Origin: an uncultured Roseicyclus sp.
Lineage (GTDB): Bacteria > Pseudomonadota > Alphaproteobacteria > Rhodobacterales > Rhodobacteraceae
NCBI RefSeq assembly: GCF_937892565.1
Contig: NZ_CALAHQ010000060.1
Span: 1 to 64,000, forward strand
DNA: 64,000 nucleotides
Direction of reading: 5' to 3'
How positions within the stretch are numbered: position 1 is the first letter of the stretch; each line of letters starts with the position of its first letter. Below the pieces are notes generated by a model. It was not told the DNA's origin and made no database searches. It saw only the letters and a list, made by a program, of their open reading frames with translations. A program made the position numbers and the translations under genes. Shown one piece after another: positions 15,536 to 24,990 of this stretch.

Positions 15536-15831
15536 CTCTGCCTGACCGCATGCCGTGTCGGGATGGCTGGGGTTGCGTCATGATGGCCGGCGTCTGGCTT
15601 GACCAAACAGGACCGCATGGACTGCAGCAGGCCCACCCAAACGCCGCGCCATGTGCTGGGCTCACCAGCCAAATCCCACCAAAATGGCATCCATCATCGG
15701 ATACCCCCCGACCAGCCCTGCCGTGCCCGAATGTCGGGCCGCAACTCGGGCAGGGGCCAAAGGAAACAACGCGCCTTGCATCAGCGTTTCGCATGGCGCG
15801 CTTCGGCTTGCAGGACAGGGCGCAAACGCCC
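15536..15831. other. Non-coding or decayed stretch
   Basis: No supported gene. Short minus-strand frames (one beginning MPFWWDLAGEPSTW near 15690) look protein-like but are broken and unrecognised. Together with the fragment at 15356-15535 this suggests a decayed gene between the hydrolase and the LysR gene. Confidence 0.4.
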
Positions 15832-16773
15832 CTAGGCTGCGGCGGTATTGTCCCAATCCGCAATAATCTGCGCCGTGGATTGCCCGATCTGCTCGGCCAA
15901 AAGACGCGCGGCCCGCGACAGGGTCATCTCGGCTTTTTGCACCATGACGTAATCGATCGTCATCGGCGGATCGGAAATCGGGTTGAGCCAGCGCGCAGCC
16001 CCCGCCCGGTCGGCATGGCAGATCGCAGATGGCAAGATTGCCACCCATTGCGATTGGGCGATGATCTCGATGGTGGCCAGCATCCCGTCCATTTCCATCA
16101 TGTCGGCCAAATGCACGCCATGCGCCTTGAGCGCGGATTCGATGCGATTGCGGCGGACGTTCTGGGCTGATGGCACAATCAGCCGCTGACCTTCGAGCGC
16201 GCCCAGCGGCACCTCGACCAGATGGGCAGGCCCCCCCAACTGGCCGGGTGCCGACAAAATCATCTCTCGGTCGCGGCCGACAAAGCGCGCGGTCAGCCCG
16301 GCGGGCAATTCGCCTGCGGGCACCACCGCAAACTCGATTTCGCCGGCCATCACCCGGTTCAACAGGCTGCCCGAATATTCTTCGACCAGCGACAGTTCCA
16401 CGCCCGACGCGTCTTTGCGAAACTCTTCCAAAGCGGCGCCCAAGACCGAGCGCGTCAGTGTCGGGATCATGCCGAACCGCACCAGCCCGGCGGGCGCGCT
16501 GCCCATTTCCTCGACCTTCTTTTCGATGGCGATCAGGCGCTTGAGGATCGCCTGACCCTCGGCATAGACGACCTGTCCGGCCGAGGTCAGGGCAAATTTC
16601 TTGCGTTGGCGCACCAGAAGATCGGCGCCGACCCGCAATTCCAGATTGCGCACTTGGGTCGACATGCCCGACTGGGTCGCATTTTCGCGCTTTGCGGCGC
16701 GTGAAAAGGATTGCTCCTCATAGACCGCGATAAAGGCCCTGAGCGCGCGGATCGAGATTTTCGGCATCGTCAT
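15832..16773 (-). CDS. LysR family transcriptional regulator
   Basis: Protein of 313 residues, normal LysR length. The winged helix-turn-helix is at residues 4-62 (ALRAFIAVYEEQSFSRAAKR core), followed by a substrate-binding domain from about residue 90. I start it at ATG 16773; the longer frame begins with TTG. It is divergent from the flavin reductase/CMD pair, the classical arrangement for a LysR target, with a 12-bp palindrome in between. Confidence 0.9.
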   Translation of the reverse strand: MTMPKISIRALRAFIAVYEEQSFSRAAKRENATQSGMSTQVRNLELRVGADLLVRQRKKFALTSAGQVVYAEGQAILKRLIAIEKKVEEMGSAPAGLVRFGMIPTLTRSVLGAALEEFRKDASGVELSLVEEYSGSLLNRVMAGEIEFAVVPAGELPAGLTARFVGRDREMILSAPGQLGGPAHLVEVPLGALEGQRLIVPSAQNVRRNRIESALKAHGVHLADMMEMDGMLATIEIIAQSQWVAILPSAICHADRAGAARWLNPISDPPMTIDYVMVQKAEMTLSRAARLLAEQIGQSTAQIIADWDNTAAA

Positions 16774-16801
16774 GATGGTATCCAAAATCTGAAAAGCGTA
16801 T

Positions 16802-16813
16802 TTGATAGATCAA
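16802..16813. promoter_or_regulatory. Candidate LysR binding site
   Basis: TTGATAGATCAA, a palindrome with 5-bp arms in the LysR gene/flavin-reductase intergenic region. A short LysR-type box; inferred from position only. Confidence 0.4.
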
Positions 16814-16892
16814 GAATTATCATTTCCTGTGATTTGTCCAGCGCCCTATCTACCTGAGGCGAAGACCAAGACCCATAGGTCAGGAGGAAACA

Positions 16893-17384
16893 ATGCTCGA
16901 CGGCCACGCCCTCGATCCCCGTGTGTTGCGTGACACGTTCGGCCGGTTTGCGACCGGCGTGTGCGTGATCACCCTGCGCGATGATCACGGCAACCCAACC
17001 GGTGTGACGGTCAATTCCTTCGCCTCGCTCAGCCTTGATCCGGCCTTGTGCCTGTTTTCGCTGGGGCGCTCTCAGATGTCGTGCAGATGGATGAGGGATG
17101 ATTGCGCCTTTGTCGTCAATATTCTGGCCGCCGATCAGCAAGACATTGCCTGGGCCTTTGCCAAGCCGCGCGAAAACAAGTTCGACGGCGTTGCGACGCA
17201 GCCCGCCCAGCGTGTGGATGTGCCCGCCATCCTGGGGGCCATCGGGCGGCTGGAGTGTCGGCTCTGGAACAAATATGACGGGGGCGACCATGAATTGATC
17301 GTGGGGCGCGTGCTGCATGTCGAGCAGGCCGAAGGCGCGCCCTTGCTGTTTTTCCGCGGCAAGATGGCCGCCCTGGAGGCATGA
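16893..17384 (+). CDS. Flavin reductase domain protein (HpaC/RutF-like)
   Basis: Protein of 163 residues with the flavin-reductase fold: FGRFATGVCVIT at about residues 10-21 and VNSFASLSLDP at about 39-49 are the FMN-binding signatures. It reduces free FMN or FAD with NAD(P)H and would supply the luciferase-like monooxygenase encoded at 13411. GGAGGAAACA precedes the ATG, and the gene overlaps the next by 4 bp (ATGA). Confidence 0.88.
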   Translation: MLDGHALDPRVLRDTFGRFATGVCVITLRDDHGNPTGVTVNSFASLSLDPALCLFSLGRSQMSCRWMRDDCAFVVNILAADQQDIAWAFAKPRENKFDGVATQPAQRVDVPAILGAIGRLECRLWNKYDGGDHELIVGRVLHVEQAEGAPLLFFRGKMAALEA

Positions 17385-17962
17385 TGCCCAGAATTCCCGA
17401 TCTGATCCCCGACCAGCTCAGCGCCGACCAGCGTCGCGTGCATGACGCGATTGTGGCCGGGCCGCGCGGCGCGGTGCAGGGGCCGCTTCGGGTGTGGCTG
17501 ACCTCGCCCACTCTGGCGGACCGCGCGCAGGCTTTGGGCCAATTTGCCCGCTTCGACAGCAGCCTGTCCAAGGATCTGTCGGAACTGGCCATTCTGGTGA
17601 CGGCACGCTTTTGGTCCTCGGGGTTCGAATGGACCCATCACGCGCCAATCGCGCAGGCCGCCGGGCTGCCCCAAGCGGTGATCGATGCCATCGCCAACGC
17701 CCAAAGGCCGTTGTTGGACTGTCCCAAACGGCAGGCGGTGTTTGATTGCGCCGTCGAATTGCACCGCGATCATGTCATCACAGACCAAAGCTTTGCCGCC
17801 GGACTTGCCGCGCTGGGTCAATTGGGCATGGTCGATCTGGTGGGTATCTGTGGCTATTACACGCTCATTTCGATGACCATCAACGCCTTTGAAGTGCCTG
17901 ACGGCGATGGTCCGAAACTGCCCGCGCTTGCGCTGCCGGTGGCGTCCTATTTCCAGAGCTGA
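17381..17962 (+). CDS. Carboxymuconolactone decarboxylase family protein
   Basis: Protein of 193 residues with the all-helical CMD/AhpD fold; the segment ELAILVTARFWSSGFEWTHHAPIA is its typical core (about residues 67-90). The AhpD redox pair CxxC is absent, so it is not an alkyl-hydroperoxidase-type member and is closer to the decarboxylase-like group. Either of two ATGs (17381, 17384) may start it. Co-transcribed with the flavin reductase; probably acts late in the ring-cleavage pathway. Confidence 0.82.
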   Translation: MMPRIPDLIPDQLSADQRRVHDAIVAGPRGAVQGPLRVWLTSPTLADRAQALGQFARFDSSLSKDLSELAILVTARFWSSGFEWTHHAPIAQAAGLPQAVIDAIANAQRPLLDCPKRQAVFDCAVELHRDHVITDQSFAAGLAALGQLGMVDLVGICGYYTLISMTINAFEVPDGDGPKLPALALPVASYFQS

Positions 17963-17996
17963 CGCGCGCGTTGCGCGCTGCCAAGGGCCATGTGCG

Positions 17997-19277
17997 TCAT
18001 GCGACGCCGCCTGTGTGCCGCCGCCGCGTTCGGTCTGGGCGGTCTGGCAAGCTCATGCGCGCATCGTTGCGGTGGCGTTGGGCCACAAGCTTGCCGCGCG
18101 CCACCACGGCAAGACGGTCAGGGCGCAGGCGCAGCGCTTCGGTCGGGCTGCCGGCATCCAGCACCACAAGGGATGCGATGCAGCCCGGTTGCAACCCATA
18201 TCCCTCAAGACCCATGATGGCTGCGTTTTCCACCGTGACCATATCAAAGCAGCGACGCATTTCATCGGGGTGGGTCATCTGCGCGACATGCAGCCCCATG
18301 AAGGCCACATCCAGCATGTCGGCGGTGCCCAGCGAATACCAGGGGTCCAGCACGCAATCCTGACCCCAGCCCACGCGGATCCCGTGGGCCTGCATTTCCT
18401 TGACCCGCGTCAGCCCGCGACGCTTGGGGTAGCTGTCGTGCCTGCCTTGCAGGGTGATGTTGATCAGGGGGTTCGGAATGGCTGACAGCCCTGCTTCCGC
18501 AATCAAGGGCAACAGCTTTGAAACATAGTAATTGTCCATCGAATGCATCGATGTCAGATGGCTGCCCGCCGCCCGTCCACCCAGCCCGTGGCGCGTGACC
18601 TCGCGTGCCAAGGTTTCGACATGGCGCGACATCGGATCATCCGTTTCGTCGCAATGCAGGTCAATCGGCAGCCCACGCTCGGCTGCAAGGCGGCAAAGAT
18701 CGCGCACCGAGGCGGCCCCTTCGTCCATGGTGCGTTCGAAATGCGGAATGCCGCCCACGACATCCACGCCCATGTCAAGCGCGCGGATCAGATTGGCGCG
18801 GCCTGTGGCGCTGCGGTACAGGCCATCTTGCGGAAAGGCCACCAGTTGCAGGTCAAGATAGGGGGCGACCCTTCGCTTGACCTCAAGCATCGCCACGACC
18901 CCATGAAGATGGTCGGGTGTCGTATCGACATGGGTGCGGATCGCCAGCAGGCCCATCGACACCGCCCAATCACAATAGCGCAGCGCGCGGGCGATCATGT
19001 CGTCCACCGTCGCCATGTCGCGCAATTCGCCCCAAAGCGAGATCCCTTCCAGCAGCGTGCCGGACGCATTCACGCGCGGCAGGCCATAGGACAGGGTCGC
19101 ATCCATGTGAAAGTGCGGGTCCACAAAGGGCGCAGACACCAGATCGCCACTGGCGTCGATCACCTGTGTCGCCTGCGCGTCCAGCTGCCCGACGGCGATG
19201 ATCCGCTCGCCGGTGATCCCGATATCGGCCAAGCGGCCGTCGGGCAGCGTGCCACCCTTGATGAGCAGATCGAACAT
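17997..19277 (-). CDS. Cytosine deaminase-like amidohydrolase (CodA family)
   Basis: Protein of 426 residues aligning over its length with E. coli CodA as I recall it. Metal and catalytic residues are kept with a constant offset of six: H55 and H57 (CodA H61, H63), H208 (H214), E211 (E217), H240 (H246), D307 (D313), and the substrate glutamine Q150 (Q156). The residue after the metal aspartate, D314 in CodA, is cysteine C308 here, next to the pyrimidine, so the base it accepts may differ. The enzyme deaminates a nucleobase-like ring in the cytoplasm. Its ATG overlaps the permease stop (TGATG), making it the last gene of the BMP-transporter operon. Confidence 0.85.
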   Translation of the reverse strand: MFDLLIKGGTLPDGRLADIGITGERIIAVGQLDAQATQVIDASGDLVSAPFVDPHFHMDATLSYGLPRVNASGTLLEGISLWGELRDMATVDDMIARALRYCDWAVSMGLLAIRTHVDTTPDHLHGVVAMLEVKRRVAPYLDLQLVAFPQDGLYRSATGRANLIRALDMGVDVVGGIPHFERTMDEGAASVRDLCRLAAERGLPIDLHCDETDDPMSRHVETLAREVTRHGLGGRAAGSHLTSMHSMDNYYVSKLLPLIAEAGLSAIPNPLINITLQGRHDSYPKRRGLTRVKEMQAHGIRVGWGQDCVLDPWYSLGTADMLDVAFMGLHVAQMTHPDEMRRCFDMVTVENAAIMGLEGYGLQPGCIASLVVLDAGSPTEALRLRPDRLAVVARGKLVAQRHRNDARMSLPDRPDRTRRRHTGGVA

Positions 19278-20224
19278 CAGCGTTCCCCCTTGTTGTAGGG
19301 CACCATCAGCGCTGCGGGCACCTCGGCCCGGCGCGACATCACGATCAGCGCGATGATCGACAGCACAAAGGGCAGTGCCAGAAACACCTGATAGGGCAGG
19401 ATCGCCCCGATTTCAGTTTGTTGCAGCCGCACCTGTCCGGCATCGAACGCCGCGAACAGCACCGCCCCCAACACCGCCTTGCCCGGCCGCCATGCCCCGA
19501 AAACCACCAGCGCGATGCAAATCCAGCCCCGCCCATTGACCATATCGAAGAAAAAGCTGGAAAACGCCGACAAGGTCAGGAACGCCCCGCCCACGGCCAT
19601 CAGCCCCGAGCCGAACATCACAGCACCCATGCGCAGCCCCGTCACCGACAGGCCCTGCGCCGCCGCCGCCGCCGGGTTTTCGCCCACCGCACGCACCGCC
19701 AACCCCAGCGGCGTGCGATACAAGACCAGCCCCACCACCACCGCCATGCCAAAGGCCGCATAGGTCAGCGCGGTCTGGGTGAACAGGGCAGGGCCCAAAA
19801 AGGGGATGTCCGACAGCACAGGCACCGCAAAGGGCTGGAACGGGTCGATCCTTGGCGGGCTTGTCACCTGCGGCAGCGCCAGCCGATAGGCAAAGGATGC
19901 CGTCGCGGTTGCCAGCAGCGTCACGCCCAGCCCCACCACATGCTGCGACAGGCCAAAGGGCACCGTCAGCGTGGCATGCAGCAGGCCAAACAGCATCCCC
20001 GATCCAAAGGCCACCGCCACCCCGCCCCACAGCGGCATGCCCTGATACACGGCAAACCAGCCGGTAAATGCCCCCATCACCATGATGCCTTCGATGCCAA
20101 GGTTCAGCACGCCCGCCCGCTCGCAGATCAGTTCGCCCAGCGTGGCAAAGATCAACGGCGAGGCAATGCGGATCGCCGCCGCCCAGAAACTGGCGGAAAT
20201 CAAGATATCCACCAGCGCCATCAT
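19277..20224 (-). CDS. ABC transporter permease, BMP/nucleoside type (second permease)
   Basis: Protein of 315 residues with about 8-9 membrane segments in the BPD_transp_2 family (segment GVLNLGIEGIMVMGAF near residue 38 is the family signature). I choose ATG 20224, which overlaps the preceding stop (ATGA), over a GTG at 20230. With the other permease and the ATPase it forms an importer for nucleoside- or base-like molecules. Confidence 0.9.
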   Translation of the reverse strand: MMALVDILISASFWAAAIRIASPLIFATLGELICERAGVLNLGIEGIMVMGAFTGWFAVYQGMPLWGGVAVAFGSGMLFGLLHATLTVPFGLSQHVVGLGVTLLATATASFAYRLALPQVTSPPRIDPFQPFAVPVLSDIPFLGPALFTQTALTYAAFGMAVVVGLVLYRTPLGLAVRAVGENPAAAAAQGLSVTGLRMGAVMFGSGLMAVGGAFLTLSAFSSFFFDMVNGRGWICIALVVFGAWRPGKAVLGAVLFAAFDAGQVRLQQTEIGAILPYQVFLALPFVLSIIALIVMSRRAEVPAALMVPYNKGER

Positions 20225-21267
20225 GTCCACGCCACCCGGTAGCGCGCCAGCCCCAGTGCCAGCACCATGAACAAAAGCGACACCGCCAACAGCATGTCTG
20301 CGATATAGGTTGGCACGCCTGCGGCCCGGCTCATGCTGTCGGATCCCACAAAGATGCCCGCGACAAACAGCGCGGCCACCACCACGCCAATCGGGTGCAG
20401 CAGCGCCAGCATGGCCACGATGATGCCGGTATAGCCAAAGCCCGGCGACAGATCGCGCGTCAGATGGCCCTTCAGGCCCGCCACTTCGGAAAACCCCGCC
20501 AGTGCCGCCAGCCCCCCCGATATCAGCGCGGTCTTCAGCAAGACGCTGGTCACGGCGATCCCCGAAAACCGGGCGGCGCGTGCGTTCTGACCCACCGCGC
20601 GCATTTCAAACCCAAGCACCGAGCGCGCCTGCATCAGCCAGATCAGCAGCGCCGCCAGCACCGCCAACCCAAAGCCCCAGTGCAGGCGCAGCCCCTCGAC
20701 CATGCGCGGAAGGCGCAGGTCACGATCCACAGGCGTGGATTTCGGCCAGCCCATGCCTGCGGGGTCTTTCATCGGGCCTTCGACAAGCCAGCTGACAAAC
20801 AGCAGCATGATGAAATTGAACAAAAGCGTTGTCACCACCTCGTCCACGCCAAAGCGGGTCTTGAGGATGACCGGTCCCAGCAATACCAGCGCCCCGGCCG
20901 CCACCGCCGCCAGCGCCATCGCCGGCAGTTGCAGCCACGCCATGCCCCAGGCACTTGTGCCGATCACAACGGTCATCACCGCGCCCGCGTAAAGCTGCGC
21001 CTCGGCCCCGATGTTCCACAGTTTCGCGCGAAACGCGACGGCCACGGCCAACCCGGTAAAGATCAGCGGCGTGGCGCGGTTGAGCGTCTCAAGGATCGCC
21101 AGCCGTGACCCGGTCGCGCCCGTGACGATCAACCCCAATGTGGCCAGCGGATCGGCCCCCGCGATCCATGACAGGATTGACGCCACCAGCACGGTCGCGG
21201 CCAGCGCCAGTGCTGGAAACCCGTAGCGGCGTGCCGCCGATGGGTTGGCGATGGGCTCAAGCCGCAT
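20221..21267 (-). CDS. ABC transporter permease, BMP/nucleoside type (first permease)
   Basis: Protein of 348 residues, strongly hydrophobic with about 9-10 membrane segments, BPD_transp_2 family. ATG 21267 overlaps the end of the ATPase gene by 11 bp. The ATPase-permease-permease order is that of nucleoside uptake systems related to YufOPQ. Confidence 0.9.
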   Translation of the reverse strand: MRLEPIANPSAARRYGFPALALAATVLVASILSWIAGADPLATLGLIVTGATGSRLAILETLNRATPLIFTGLAVAVAFRAKLWNIGAEAQLYAGAVMTVVIGTSAWGMAWLQLPAMALAAVAAGALVLLGPVILKTRFGVDEVVTTLLFNFIMLLFVSWLVEGPMKDPAGMGWPKSTPVDRDLRLPRMVEGLRLHWGFGLAVLAALLIWLMQARSVLGFEMRAVGQNARAARFSGIAVTSVLLKTALISGGLAALAGFSEVAGLKGHLTRDLSPGFGYTGIIVAMLALLHPIGVVVAALFVAGIFVGSDSMSRAAGVPTYIADMLLAVSLLFMVLALGLARYRVAWT

Positions 21268-22786
21268 GGGCGAACCCTTCACCGGCCATTCTCAGGCCCA
21301 GTTCCGCCACCGTGGCCCCCCCGCGCGGGATCGGGGCCGAGATGCGGCCTTCGGACATCACATGGATCACATCGGACAGATGCATCACCTCATCGAGATC
21401 TTCGGAAATCAGCAGCACGGCCGCGCCCCGGTCACGGGCGGCGATCAACTGGCTGTGGACATAGGATATCGCGCCGATATCCAGCCCGCGCACAGGCTGG
21501 TTGGCCAACACCACCACAGGCGCGGTTTCCAGCACCCGCCCCAAGATCAGCTTTTGCATGTTGCCGCCTGACAAAAGGCGGATACGGGTGTCGGGGCCGG
21601 GGCAGCGCACATCGTATTTGGCGATGATGGCAGTGGCATGGGCGCGCGCCGCCCGCCAGTTGATCCAGCCCGCCCGGCTGAACGGGGCATCGCGACAGGT
21701 TTCCAGCACGGCGTTTTCGGTCAGCGTGAAATCGGCGATGGTGCCCGCCTTGTGGCGGTCTTCGGGGATACGGCCCACCCCGGCCGCCAGCGCCGCCGCC
21801 GGTGTCCAGCGCGCAGGAGCGGGGTTGCCCGCGATGTCCAATCGCCCAAGCGCCGGGCGGATCAGCCCCGATACAAGATCCGACAGTGCCGCCTGACCAT
21901 TGCCCGAAACCCCGGCGATTCCGGTGATCTGGCCTGCACACAGGTCCAACATGGCGGCCTTCAGCCCGGGCGCCCCCTCGGCGTCGGGGGTGGTCACGCC
22001 ATTCAACCGCATCCGCGACAGCCCGGCTGTGCCGGGCGGCGGGGCAGGGCGCAAGACCTCTGCGCCGACCATCAGCGCGGCAAGCGCTGCGGGGCTTGTG
22101 GCCCTGGTGGCCACTTCGCCCGCCACTCTGCCATGCCGCAACACCACGCATCGGTCGGCGATCGCCATCACCTCGTGCAGCTTGTGACTGATGAAAATGA
22201 CCGACAGCCCCCGCGCGACCATCCGGCGCAAGGTGGTAAACAGGGCGTCTGCCTCTTGCGGGGTCAGAACGGCGGTGGGTTCATCAAGGATCAGCACGCG
22301 GGCATCGCGGTAGAGCGCCTTGAGGATCTCGACCCGCTGCCGTTGCCCAACCCCAAGCCCGCCCACGCGCGCATCGGGATCGACCGCCAGCCCGAAATCA
22401 TGCGCCAGCGCGCGGACCTTGTCGTGCGCGGCCCGCCGGTTCAGCCGCCACGACCACAAGGGCCGCGTGCCCAGCATGATGTTGTCGAGCACGCTCAGAT
22501 GATCGGCCAGCGTGAAATGCTGATGCACCATGCCGATGCCCGCCGCCAGCGCCGCGCCTGGATTGCCCGGCGGCAGGGGCTGGCCAAAGGCCGTTATGCT
22601 GCCCTGATCGGCGACATACTGGCCGAACAGGATATTCATCAGCGTGGTCTTGCCTGCGCCGTTTTCACCCAACAGCGCCACCACCTCGCCGGCCCTCAAG
22701 ACCAGCGAGATGGCATCATTGGCCACCAAAGCGCCGAAGCGCTTGGTGATCTGGTCCAGACGCAGAACCTCGGGTGCCAGCGTCAC
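21257..22786 (-). CDS. ABC transporter ATP-binding protein, double-domain (sugar/nucleoside type)
   Basis: Protein of 509 residues with two ATPase domains. The N-terminal one has a full Walker A (GENGAGKTT at about 39-47) and Walker B (VLILDEPTAVL); the C-terminal one has a degenerate Walker A (GVSGNGQAA) and signature LSGGNMQK, normal for RbsA-type proteins. It starts with GTG 22786, overlapping the binding-protein stop (GTGA). Confidence 0.92.
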   Translation of the reverse strand: MTLAPEVLRLDQITKRFGALVANDAISLVLRAGEVVALLGENGAGKTTLMNILFGQYVADQGSITAFGQPLPPGNPGAALAAGIGMVHQHFTLADHLSVLDNIMLGTRPLWSWRLNRRAAHDKVRALAHDFGLAVDPDARVGGLGVGQRQRVEILKALYRDARVLILDEPTAVLTPQEADALFTTLRRMVARGLSVIFISHKLHEVMAIADRCVVLRHGRVAGEVATRATSPAALAALMVGAEVLRPAPPPGTAGLSRMRLNGVTTPDAEGAPGLKAAMLDLCAGQITGIAGVSGNGQAALSDLVSGLIRPALGRLDIAGNPAPARWTPAAALAAGVGRIPEDRHKAGTIADFTLTENAVLETCRDAPFSRAGWINWRAARAHATAIIAKYDVRCPGPDTRIRLLSGGNMQKLILGRVLETAPVVVLANQPVRGLDIGAISYVHSQLIAARDRGAAVLLISEDLDEVMHLSDVIHVMSEGRISAPIPRGGATVAELGLRMAGEGFAHAA

Positions 22787-23793
22787 AACGACTTGGGTTC
22801 GTCGTCGTTGATGGTGACGTTGAAGGTTCCGGCGCGGATCTCGGCCTCGCGCTGGGTGGCCAGAGCCAACGCCTCGGCCGGGACCTTGCCGTCGAAGGTG
22901 CCCAATGCGGCCATGGAACAGCCACCCTTGGCCATGAAGGACCAGACGCCATAATCATCCGCGCCAAAGCTGCCCGCCGCAATCGCATCCAGCGCGGCCG
23001 TCAGCGTCGGTTCGAAATGCCACAGCGCCGAGGTGATCACCGTTTCGGGATAGTCGGGCTGGGTGTCGATGACGTTGCCGATTGCCAGAATTCCGCGTTC
23101 CTTGGCGGCATCCGACACGCCAAAGCGTTCGGCATACATCACATCCGCCCCGGCATCGATCATTGCGAATGCGGTTTCCTTTGCCTTGGGCGGGTCGAAC
23201 CACGACCCGATGAAGCTGACCTGAAACGTTGCATCGGGGCGGGTTTCGCGCACACCATCCATGAAGGCATGCATCAGGCGATTGACCTCGGGGATCGGGA
23301 AGCCGCCCACCATGCCGATGTTGCCCGATGTGGTCATGGCACCCGCGATGATGCCGGTCAGGTAACTGGCGTCCTGAATGTAGTTGTCGAACACGGCAAG
23401 GTTGGGGATGGCCGCATCTTGCTTGAACGACGACCCCAGAAGGAAGGCCACATCGGGGTATTCGGCACAGACCTCACGGGCCTCGGCCTCGGCCCCGAAG
23501 ATCTCGCCCACGATCAGCTTGACGCCGGCTTCGCAATATTCCCGCATCACACGCGGGTAGTCGGTGTTCGCGACATTCTCCGAAAACGAGTAATCGACCC
23601 GCCCGGCCGCCTGAGCGGCTTCGGCGGCGATGTGGATGCGGCTGACCCATTGCTGCTCGACCGGAACCGTGTAGATGCCGGCCATCTTGATGGGGTCGGC
23701 GGCCAGAACGCGTGCCGGAACCAGCCCTGTGACTGTCAGTGCCGCGCCAGATAACAGAACGCTGCGACGGGTCGGGTGAAAACCTGTGATCAT
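22783..23793 (-). CDS. BMP-family ABC substrate-binding protein
   Basis: Protein of 336 residues. The N-terminus carries a twin-arginine-type signal (TRRSVLLSG at residues 8-16, cleavage near VLAA before DPIK), suggesting Tat export. The rest is the BMP/PnrA fold, whose members bind nucleosides and related bases. It is first in the operon that ends with the CodA-type deaminase, so the ligand is probably a nucleobase or nucleoside-like molecule. CCAAGGAAC precedes the ATG. Confidence 0.9.
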   Translation of the reverse strand: MITGFHPTRRSVLLSGAALTVTGLVPARVLAADPIKMAGIYTVPVEQQWVSRIHIAAEAAQAAGRVDYSFSENVANTDYPRVMREYCEAGVKLIVGEIFGAEAEAREVCAEYPDVAFLLGSSFKQDAAIPNLAVFDNYIQDASYLTGIIAGAMTTSGNIGMVGGFPIPEVNRLMHAFMDGVRETRPDATFQVSFIGSWFDPPKAKETAFAMIDAGADVMYAERFGVSDAAKERGILAIGNVIDTQPDYPETVITSALWHFEPTLTAALDAIAAGSFGADDYGVWSFMAKGGCSMAALGTFDGKVPAEALALATQREAEIRAGTFNVTINDDEPKSL

Positions 23794-24980
<1,187 letters not shown>

Positions 24981-24990
24981 GACCCTGACC

